From an uncultured Collinsella sp. (GTDB lineage: Bacteria > Actinomycetota > Coriobacteriia > Coriobacteriales > Coriobacteriaceae), in the NCBI GenBank assembly GCA_947003675.1, contig CAMQPJ010000098.1:1-5624 (forward strand): a stretch of DNA of 5,624 bases, written 5' to 3'. Of the stretch, positions 1-4,639 are shown in pieces. The position numbers were made by a program, and so were the translations under genes. The notes beneath the pieces were generated by a model. The model did no database searches. It saw only the letters and a program-made list of their open reading frames with translations, and was not told where the DNA came from. Each line of letters opens with the position of its first letter. Position 1 is the stretch's first letter.

Positions 1-12
1 CCCCAACCCCCA

Positions 13-47
13 GCCGCCACGGAGGTATCTCCCTCCTCCGTGGCGGC
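13..47 (+). terminator. GC-rich stem-loop, possible terminator of a gene left of the window
   Basis: Positions 13-25 and 35-47 are perfect 13-bp reverse complements (gccgccacggagg / cctccgtggcggc) around a 9-nt loop. A hairpin this strong just inside the window edge, with no gene following, fits a transcription terminator for a plus-strand gene lying to the left. The downstream tract is poor in T (gcgtttgtgc), so it is not a textbook Rho-independent terminator. Positions 45-50 and 55-60 can form a competing small hairpin (ggcgcg/tgcgcc, one G-T pair) with the loop tttg. The hairpin is seen directly; the terminator role is inferred. Confidence 0.5.
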
Positions 48-66
48 GCGTTTGTGCGCCGGGGGT

Positions 67-226
67 GCCACGAAATCGGCCCATCTACTACGTTTAGCCC
101 CTTACCCCTAACCATGCCAAAAAACGCGAAAACAAAACCGCAGGTAGAACGCCTGCGGTTTTGTTCAAAACGAAGGTATGTTCAGGGGTATCGAGTCAAA
201 CGTAGTAGATGGGCCCATTTCGTGGC
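67..226. repeat. 160-bp palindromic intergenic element, copy 1
   Basis: The outer arms 67-95 and 198-226 are reverse complements over 29 bp with one mismatch (c77 against c216). Further in, taCCCCT (103-109) faces aggggta (184-190), and catgcc (113-118) faces ggtatg (175-180) imperfectly. At the centre is a perfect 14-bp stem (131-144 / 152-165). A transcript from either strand could fold into one long interrupted hairpin. The inner sequence is homologous to the element at 319-472, although the arms are not. No transposase and no clear target-site duplication is visible. It could be a MITE-like or REP-like non-coding repeat, or a structured RNA; the sequence does not decide. Confidence 0.8.
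131..165. terminator. Bidirectional terminator-like hairpin at the core of copy 1
   Basis: A perfect 14-bp stem (aacaaaaccgcagg / cctgcggttttgtt) encloses a 7-nt loop (tagaacg). The GC-rich inner part (ccgcagg/cctgcgg) is followed by TTTTGTT on the plus strand. On the minus strand it is followed by TTTTGTTTTCGCG and a run of six Ts, so both strands show the stem-plus-U-tract layout of an intrinsic terminator. On the minus strand it lies downstream of the response-regulator gene and could end that operon's transcript. On the plus strand it could back up the hairpin at 13-47. It is also part of the larger palindrome, so termination may not be its only role. Confidence 0.6.
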
Positions 227-318
227 GAGCGGTTCCGGCTGATCCCTTGGGGACGTAGGAAAACGGATCATTTTGGTCCCGCGAGGCTGGCAGAGGCACT
301 CGTACGGGGCCGCCCGAA
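227..318. other. Spacer between the two palindromic elements, with a short inverted repeat
   Basis: No gene is apparent in these 92 bases. Positions 240-245 (tgatcc) and 265-270 (ggatca) are perfect 6-bp reverse complements about 19 nt apart, and ggatc-atttt-ggtcc (265-279) is a small alternative hairpin with one G-T pair. Neither is followed by a T-rich run. The stretch may be another module of the same repeat cluster, but no second copy is present in the window to confirm that. Confidence 0.35.
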
Positions 319-472
319 CAAAACTATGCCGGATTACGGGGCTGAGTCACGAGTCCCCAACCATACCGATATTCGTGAAAATAAAACCGCAGGTAGACGA
401 GCCGTCATTTTGCAGAAAACGCGGGTATGGATGGGGGTTCTGGCTTTAGCCCCGTAATCCGGCATAGTTTTG
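319..472. repeat. 154-bp palindromic intergenic element, copy 2
   Basis: The outer arms 319-343 and 448-472 are perfect 25-bp reverse complements, containing actatgccggattacggg and its complement. Inside them, ccccaaccatacc (355-367) faces ggtatggatggggg (425-438). The inner part is related to copy 1. Positions 377-397 match 128-148 at 20 of 21 bases, 355-367 resembles 105-118, and aaaacg-n2-ggtatg at 416-429 matches 167-180. The right half of the core (401-415) has diverged, so the central 14-bp stem of copy 1 is not formed here. The arms share no evident sequence with those of copy 1. No coding potential and no clear target-site duplication is seen. Confidence 0.8.
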
Positions 473-512
473 AAATGGCATTAAATCGGTAGCAGCCATT
501 TTGCTATGCCGG
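459..512. repeat. Hairpin sharing the right arm of copy 2
   Basis: ccggcatag (459-467) pairs with ctatgccgg (504-512), and inside it aaatggc (473-479) pairs with gccattt (495-501). This gives 16 bp of stem with a small asymmetric bulge and a 15-nt loop. The 504-512 strand is also a direct repeat of 324-332 in the left arm of copy 2. Pairing 459-467 with 504-512 therefore excludes its pairing within copy 2. On the minus strand this hairpin lies about 20 nt past the response-regulator stop codon, in its 3' untranslated region. No T-tract follows, so it is not a standard terminator by itself. Confidence 0.6.
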
Positions 513-532
513 GGTGGTCTGCCGCTAGGTAA

Positions 533-1162
533 TTACCCGCGCAGGTAGGCGATGGCGATCTGCGTGCGGTTGCGTAGACCCATTTTGGCAAGGATCGAGC
601 TGATGTGGTTGCGTACGGTGCCTTCGCCCATATAGGCGGTGGCGGCAATCTCCTTGTTGTCGAGGCCGCGGGCGATAAGCTCGGCGACTTCGAACTCGCG
701 GTCGGTCAGGCTGGCAAAGGCCGCGGGCCGGCGAGGCGTGCCCGCCTCGACGCCCGTTCCGTCAAAATCGATGTCCTCGATTGCCTTACCCTCGAGCACG
801 CGTTTACCGTCCATAACCTGCGTCAACGCCGGTGGAATGGCGGCGACATCGGTTTTAATCAGGTAGCCGCGGGCGCCCAGCTTGAGCGCCGACACAATGT
901 ACTCGTCATCCGAGAATGTCGTCAGAAACACCACGCGCGCCGCGGGGTCGCGCTCAAGGATCTCGCGTGCCGCCGAAAGGCCGTCGCGCCCCGGCATCTG
1001 AATGTCGAGCAGTGCAATATCGGGTGTGTGCTCTGCGTAGAGCGCCACCGCATCGTCGCCATTGGCGCCGGTGCCCGCCACTTCGATTTGCGGCTGGGCG
1101 CCCAGGATAATCTTGAGCGAATCGACTACCAAGCGGTCGTCGTCGACAACGATGAGCCTCAT
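533..1162 (-). CDS. Response regulator, NarL/FixJ family (receiver + LuxR-type HTH)
   Basis: This 209-residue protein has the usual length for the NarL/FixJ family. The receiver domain (about 1-118) shows the acidic pocket D7-D8-D9, the phospho-acceptor D53 in LLDIQMPG, T81/T82 in VVFLTTFSDD, and K103 in GYLIKTD. A flexible linker (about 124-150) leads to a LuxR-type helix-turn-helix (about 151-209) with LTDREFEVAELIARGLDNKEIA and the recognition part GTVRNHISSILAKMGLRNRTQ. All residues needed for phosphotransfer are present. The expected role is a cytoplasmic DNA-binding regulator phosphorylated by the kinase encoded just ahead of it. The start is fixed by the ATGA overlap with the kinase stop and by an upstream AAGGAG. 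The stop is TAA at 533-535. The probable target, by position, is the divergent ABC operon and perhaps its own promoter; this is inferred. Confidence 0.95.
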   Translation of the reverse strand: MRLIVVDDDRLVVDSLKIILGAQPQIEVAGTGANGDDAVALYAEHTPDIALLDIQMPGRDGLSAAREILERDPAARVVFLTTFSDDEYIVSALKLGARGYLIKTDVAAIPPALTQVMDGKRVLEGKAIEDIDFDGTGVEAGTPRRPAAFASLTDREFEVAELIARGLDNKEIAATAYMGEGTVRNHISSILAKMGLRNRTQIAIAYLRG

Positions 1163-2304
1163 TGGTCCTCATCTCCTTGCTGTTTGGGAACGGTGGCAAA
1201 CACACGCCAGCCGCCGGCGCCGGCGCGCGGGCCGGCGGTGAAGGTGCCGCCAAGCGCCTCGACGCGCTCGCGCATGGAGCCGAGCCCCATGCCTTCTGCG
1301 GCGCCGCGGCCGCTTGCTTGAACCCCGCTCGCGCCATCGTCGCTAACAATGAGCTGGTAAAACGACGGATGCTCCATGCACCGTACGGTGACAGCATGGG
1401 CGCAAGCGTGGCACATGGTGTTGGAGAGCGCCTCGCGCAGGACCGCCGCAAAACAGTTGGCGACATTTGCGGGCGCATGTTCGGTCATAACTTCAAGCTC
1501 AATCTGCGGGCCACCGTCCGAGCGCGCGCCTTCAACAATGCGTTCGAGCTGCACGGAAAGGTCGACGGCGTTGTCGTTGAGCGCGTGGACGCTGGTGCGC
1601 ACAAGCTGGAGCGCCTCGTCAACCGTGCGTTTGACGTCGGCGAAATCGGCGGCGACGCCGGGCTCGTCGGCATGGACCACGCGCAAGGCTTCGGCCTGCA
1701 GTGAGGCGCGCGTGAGCTGGTGGCCCACGTTATCGTGGATTTCGCGCGCGATGCGGGCGCGTTCGGCGAGTGTCGCGAGTTCGACTTCGTAGTCCTGGCG
1801 GTCGGCAAGATCGCGGTTGCGCGCCTCGAGCGCGAGGGCTCGTTCCTGCAGCTCGTCGCGGGTACGGCGCATGCGCTGCTGCTCGCGCTCCAACTGGGCG
1901 GTACGTAGCGACAGCAAGGTGGCGGCAACCGAAAGGATGGCGGTCAGCAGGAGCGTTCGGGCGGTGAGCGCGTCGGCACGAAGGTCCGCGACGAGCGCAA
2001 AGACAAAGGCGATGCCAATGCCCAGCACGACCCAGGCATGCTCGCGGCGCACGCGTCGCGCGATGTCATAGAGGGCGAGAGGCGCAAACGGCACAAACGG
2101 CGGCACGAAGACGGCCGCGATGATGTAAGCGTAGCTCGCGGCCTCGCTTGTGCGGCACGTGCGATCCTTCTGCGCGAGCTCGGCCATCGAGGTGGTAATA
2201 ACGCCAAGGCAAAACGCTGCGACCAGGCGAGCGTCCACAGTAAGACCCATCGCGGCCGCAATGCAGCACGCCAGCACAATCGATTTGTCGAAAAGCCTGT
2301 TCAT
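1159..2304 (-). CDS. Sensor histidine kinase, DesK/NarX-type (HisKA_3 + HATPase)
   Basis: With the ATG at 2304 this is a 381-residue membrane kinase. About five hydrophobic segments fill residues 8-24, 27-40, 56-80, 90-108 and 113-132, with almost no extracytoplasmic domain, as in DesK-like intramembrane sensors. A charged, coiled-coil-prone linker (about 135-180) follows. The HisKA_3 dimerisation motif ARIAREIHDNVGHQL places the phospho-acceptor at H190. The ATP-binding domain shows an N-box REALSN (N295), DDG (D323-G324) and GMGLGSMRERVEALGG (338-353). All catalytic signatures are present. It overlaps the response regulator by 4 bp, its obvious partner. The reading frame stays open upstream to a TTG at 2481, but ATG 2304 is preferred. 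It directly precedes the first membrane segment, has a TACAAT box just upstream, and leaves room for a divergent promoter. No Shine-Dalgarno sequence precedes it, so the mRNA may be leaderless. The N-box region is unusually rich in Cys and His (C298, H299, C301, H303, C309, H312). The signal sensed is unknown; membrane stress is the family-based guess. Confidence 0.93.
   Translation of the reverse strand: MNRLFDKSIVLACCIAAAMGLTVDARLVAAFCLGVITTSMAELAQKDRTCRTSEAASYAYIIAAVFVPPFVPFAPLALYDIARRVRREHAWVVLGIGIAFVFALVADLRADALTARTLLLTAILSVAATLLSLRTAQLEREQQRMRRTRDELQERALALEARNRDLADRQDYEVELATLAERARIAREIHDNVGHQLTRASLQAEALRVVHADEPGVAADFADVKRTVDEALQLVRTSVHALNDNAVDLSVQLERIVEGARSDGGPQIELEVMTEHAPANVANCFAAVLREALSNTMCHACAHAVTVRCMEHPSFYQLIVSDDGASGVQASGRGAAEGMGLGSMRERVEALGGTFTAGPRAGAGGWRVFATVPKQQGDEDQ
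1173..1178 (-). promoter_or_regulatory. Ribosome binding site of the response regulator
   Basis: AAGGAG on the minus strand lies inside the 3' end of the kinase gene, 10 nt before the ATG at 1162. The ATGA stop/start overlap and this internal site point to translational coupling of kinase and regulator. Confidence 0.7.
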
Positions 2305-2316
2305 ACGGGTATTGTA
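2305..2316 (-). promoter_or_regulatory. Candidate leaderless promoter of the kinase-regulator operon
   Basis: On the minus strand TACAAT (2316 to 2311) is separated by only acccgt from the ATG at 2304. The usual distance from a -10 box to the start point would put transcription initiation at or next to the A of the ATG. There is no Shine-Dalgarno sequence in between, which fits leaderless mRNA, a common form in Actinobacteria. No convincing TTGACA-like -35 box is seen at 16-18 bp spacing, so an activator may be needed or the call may be wrong. Confidence 0.45.
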
Positions 2317-2354
2317 CGCGAAGCTGCGCGTGGTGGAGGGGCCGCCTGCGCAAC

Positions 2355-2424
2355 CGTGACATTCCTCCCGCACGGCAAATCGGGGGCGCCGGCGGGCCAC
2401 GCGACCAAGCCCGCACTCGTGACA
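2355..2424. promoter_or_regulatory. Paired short repeats in the divergent control region, possible operator
   Basis: CGTGACA occurs at 2355-2361 and 2418-2424, and CCCGCAC at 2367-2373 and 2410-2416. The two motifs form two composite sites in opposite order, 63 and 43 bp apart start to start, which is close to whole helical turns. Positions 2354-2358 and 2371-2375 also form a ccgtg/cacgg inverted repeat. The location between two divergent operons, one of which encodes a DNA-binding regulator, makes an operator plausible. Short repeats can arise by chance in GC-rich DNA, so this is a weak call. Confidence 0.25.
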
Positions 2425-2457
2425 AAGCTCGCTGGTGCGCGCCGGCGGCTCCTGCGA

Positions 2458-2466
2458 TGATGCAAT
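2458..2466 (+). promoter_or_regulatory. Candidate extended -10 box for the ABC operon
   Basis: TGATGCAAT reads as an extended -10 element (TGn followed by TGCAAT, four of six matches to TATAAT). Transcription would start near 2473, leaving a leader of about 28 nt that contains the ribosome binding site at 2487-2493. No recognisable -35 box is present at normal spacing, which would fit dependence on an activator such as the neighbouring response regulator. The assignment is tentative. Confidence 0.3.
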
Positions 2467-2486
2467 CGTACCGGGCCGCAATCAAC

Positions 2487-2493
2487 GGAAGGG
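2487..2493 (+). promoter_or_regulatory. Ribosome binding site that fixes the ATPase start
   Basis: GGAAGGG lies 7 nt before the ATG at 2501. The frame is open further upstream to an ATG at 2435, but that start has no comparable site. The protein from 2501 begins exactly like other ABC ATPases (MTDIVHVENLVKRY). Confidence 0.75.
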
Positions 2494-2500
2494 CCGCCTC

Positions 2501-3439
2501 ATGACAGACATCGTCCACGTCGAAAACCTCGTCAAGCGCTATGACGACCTTATCGCGCTCGACCACTTTAACCTGAGCATCGCCTCCGACGAGATCTTTG
2601 GCCTGCTGGGCCCCAACGGCTCGGGCAAGACCACGTCCATCAACTGTATTCTGCAGCTGCTTGCCTACGACAAAGGCACCATCGAGCTGTTCGGCGAACC
2701 CATGACGCCCGCCCGCTATGACCTCAAGCGCCGCATCGGCGTGGTGCCGCAGCAGGTGGCGGTGTTTGACGAGCTCACGGTGCGCGAGAACATCGACTAT
2801 TTCTGCAGCCTTTACGTCAACGATCGAAAGCGTCGCCGCGCACTGGTCGACGAGGCCATCGACTTTGTCGGGCTGGGCGACTTTACCAAGTTTCGCCCCG
2901 GTAAGCTTTCGGGCGGCCTGGCGCGTCGCCTCAACATCGCCTGCGGTATCGCGCACAAGCCCGAGCTCATCTTTTTTGACGAGCCCACGGTGGCGGTCGA
3001 CCCGCAGAGCCGCAACGCCATCCTGGAGGGCATCTGCCGCCTGCGCGACGAGGGCGCCACGGTGGTGTATACCAGCCATTACATGGAGGAAGTCGAGCAG
3101 ATCTGCAGCCGCATCATGATCATGGACGGCGGTCGCGTGCTGGCGCAGGGCACCAACGACGAGCTCAAGCGCATGATTCAGATGGGCGAGCGCGTGACCG
3201 TCGAGGTAGGCGCCGTCGAGCCAGCCACGGTCGAGCGGCTGCGCGCCCTCGAGCACGTGCTCAGCGTCGAGCTGTCCGGCGGCGAGCTCGTCTGCACCTG
3301 CGAGGCGAGCCCGCACAACCTGGTGGACATCCTCGACACGCTGCGCGCCGCCGACGTGGCGCTCGGCCGCGTGTGGAGCGAGCCGCCGACCCTCAACGAC
3401 GTGTTCCTCGAGATCACCGGCCGCGAGCTGCGCGACTAG
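2501..3439 (+). CDS. ABC transporter ATP-binding protein, drug/linearmycin-export type
   Basis: This 312-residue cytoplasmic ATPase powers export through the two permeases encoded next. The nucleotide-binding domain (about 4-225) shows Walker A GPNGSGKTT (37-45), the Q-loop in VVPQQ (84-85), the signature LSGGLARR (136-143), Walker B LIFFDEP with D160-E161, the D-loop VAVDPQSR and the switch histidine H193 in TSHYMEE. The fifth signature residue is Leu where Gln is the textbook residue. A C-terminal extension (about 228-312) ends in PTLNDVFLEITGRELRD, the tail typical of DrrA/NatA/LnrL-type ATPases, and may contact the permeases or regulate activity. The gene lies divergent to the kinase-regulator operon and 9 bp before the first permease, so it heads an operon. 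Together with two permeases and a DesK/NarL pair, its closest well-known functional parallel is LnrL of the linearmycin resistance system. Orthology is not shown, so no gene name is given. Confidence 0.94.
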   Translation: MTDIVHVENLVKRYDDLIALDHFNLSIASDEIFGLLGPNGSGKTTSINCILQLLAYDKGTIELFGEPMTPARYDLKRRIGVVPQQVAVFDELTVRENIDYFCSLYVNDRKRRRALVDEAIDFVGLGDFTKFRPGKLSGGLARRLNIACGIAHKPELIFFDEPTVAVDPQSRNAILEGICRLRDEGATVVYTSHYMEEVEQICSRIMIMDGGRVLAQGTNDELKRMIQMGERVTVEVGAVEPATVERLRALEHVLSVELSGGELVCTCEASPHNLVDILDTLRAADVALGRVWSEPPTLNDVFLEITGRELRD

Positions 3440-3448
3440 GGGGCGGCC

Positions 3449-4639
3449 ATGTTCAACACCATTGTCATTACGGTCAAGACGCTGCTGCGCCGGCCGAGCA
3501 CGTGGGTTTGGGGCGCGATCTTTCCCGTCGCGCTCTCCACGATGTTCATGTTTATGTTTGCGAATCTGAGCTCCGACGGCAAGATCGACCCGGTGCCGGT
3601 TGCCGTCGTGGCGGACGAGGCCTGGGACGCCTCGACCTTTAAGGACGTGGCGGCTTCGCTTGCCAAGGAAGGCGACGACCAGCTGCTCGATGTGAGCGAG
3701 TACGAAGACTTGGCTGCCGCGCGCAAAGCGCTCAAGGCCGGCGAAGTCGCGGGCATTTACACGGTGGATACCGTGGGCACGCCCAAACTCACATTGCTTT
3801 CGAGCTATGACAGCTCGCGTGCGTCGACGGTGCTCACCGACCGCAGCATTCTGGAGACGGTGGCAAGCTCGTATACGCAAAATGCCGAGCTCATGTCCCA
3901 GATTGCCCAGGACAACCCGGCGGCGCTCGCCGACCCGGAGGCGGTTGCGCGCGCCCTGTCGCTAGAGGGCGGCACCCGCCGCGTTAGCCTGACGCGCACC
4001 ACGCCCGATGGCACGGTCATCTACTACTACTACGCGCTCTTTGGCCTGGTTGCGATGATGTCTGCCGAGTTTGCTGCCTTGAGCGTCGTCGATTTGCAGC
4101 CCAATCTGTCGGGCCTTGGCGCGCGCCGCTGCGTGGGCGGCCTTTCCAAGACGGCGTCGCTGGCCGGCATCTTTGTCGGCTCGTGGCTGGTCTCCTTCGC
4201 CTCGATGACGATCGCGATTGGCTATGTGCGCCTGGTCGTGGGCGTCGACTTTGGCGGGCGCGAGGGACTGTGTCTGGTGGGCGGCGCCGCTTCCGCGCTT
4301 GCCGCCACGGGCCTGGGGCTCTTTGTGGGCACGCTTCCCGTTAAGGGCGGCAAGGCGTCCAAGTCCGGCATCCTTACGGGCTTTGCTACCACGTGCGCCC
4401 TGTTCGCCGGCCTCTACGGCGAGCCGGCGATGGCGCTTGCCGACGACGTCGCCCGCGCCTGCCCTGCCGAGTGCTGGCTCAACCCCGTCAAGCTTATCTG
4501 CGACATGTTCAACCGCCTGTATTTCTTTGAGGACCTGGGCCCCTTTGCCGTTCGCGCCGGCGCACTGGTCCTTATGGCGCTGCTGTTCGTTGCCGCCGCC
4601 ACGCTGACCTTTGGAAGGAGCCGCTATGAGCACCTTTAA
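3449..4639 (+). CDS. ABC-2-type permease subunit 1
   Basis: This 396-residue membrane protein has the ABC-2 (ABC2_membrane_3-like) layout. One N-terminal membrane helix (about 16-40) is followed by an extracytoplasmic domain (about 41-190), and then by membrane helices at roughly 191-213, 234-263, 274-296, 306-328 and 366-388. The segment VPVAVVADE early in the outer domain resembles the matching part of the next gene's product (ANVIVVDRDD), as expected for paralogous partners. It begins 9 bp after the ATPase stop behind AGGGGG (3438-3443, 5 nt before the ATG) and overlaps the next permease by 14 bp, so translation of the three genes is probably coupled. It is expected to pair with subunit 2 as the channel through which the ATPase drives export, as LnrM/LnrN do. 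The substrate is not deducible. The residues YYYY at 192-195 mark the start of the second helix. Confidence 0.9.
   Translation: MFNTIVITVKTLLRRPSTWVWGAIFPVALSTMFMFMFANLSSDGKIDPVPVAVVADEAWDASTFKDVAASLAKEGDDQLLDVSEYEDLAAARKALKAGEVAGIYTVDTVGTPKLTLLSSYDSSRASTVLTDRSILETVASSYTQNAELMSQIAQDNPAALADPEAVARALSLEGGTRRVSLTRTTPDGTVIYYYYALFGLVAMMSAEFAALSVVDLQPNLSGLGARRCVGGLSKTASLAGIFVGSWLVSFASMTIAIGYVRLVVGVDFGGREGLCLVGGAASALAATGLGLFVGTLPVKGGKASKSGILTGFATTCALFAGLYGEPAMALADDVARACPAECWLNPVKLICDMFNRLYFFEDLGPFAVRAGALVLMALLFVAAATLTFGRSRYEHL
4613..4620 (+). promoter_or_regulatory. Ribosome binding site of permease subunit 2
   Basis: GGAAGGAG, inside the end of the preceding permease gene, lies 5 nt before the ATG at 4626. 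It defines the start of a gene that has no stop codon within the window. Confidence 0.8.

Noticed and set aside
54..457. Small plus-strand open frames in the 5' intergenic region (54-242 and 209-457)
   Set aside because: They run through the arms and cores of the palindromic elements, so their sequence is dictated by the repeats. There is no ribosome binding site, and no hydrophobic or domain pattern.
67..472. Insertion sequence with terminal inverted repeats
   Set aside because: There is no transposase frame inside either element, no clear target-site duplication (only aa on both sides of copy 2), and the two copies have different ends. A non-autonomous element remains possible and is discussed as a finding.
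67..512. CRISPR array
   Set aside because: The repeated units are palindromes of more than 150 bp with only two copies and diverged cores. There are no regularly spaced short direct repeats and no cas genes.
1..532. tRNA, rRNA or riboswitch in the 5' gap
   Set aside because: No cloverleaf, no CCA-type acceptor stem, no rRNA-like sequence and no riboswitch core that I recognise. The structure seen is accounted for by simple inverted repeats.
605..1321. Long plus-strand open frames opposite the response regulator and kinase (605-1321, 1162-1704)
   Set aside because: They are antisense to well-supported genes, have no domain-like sequence and no ribosome binding site, and are explained by GC-rich codon bias.
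2066..3880. A 604-codon open frame on the minus strand across the ATPase and first permease
   Set aside because: It lies antisense to a gene with every ABC ATPase motif, is composed of His/Arg/Ala/Gly-rich sequence without recognisable domains, and is the frame expected to stay open opposite GC-rich codons. It also runs through the control region into the kinase in a wrong frame.
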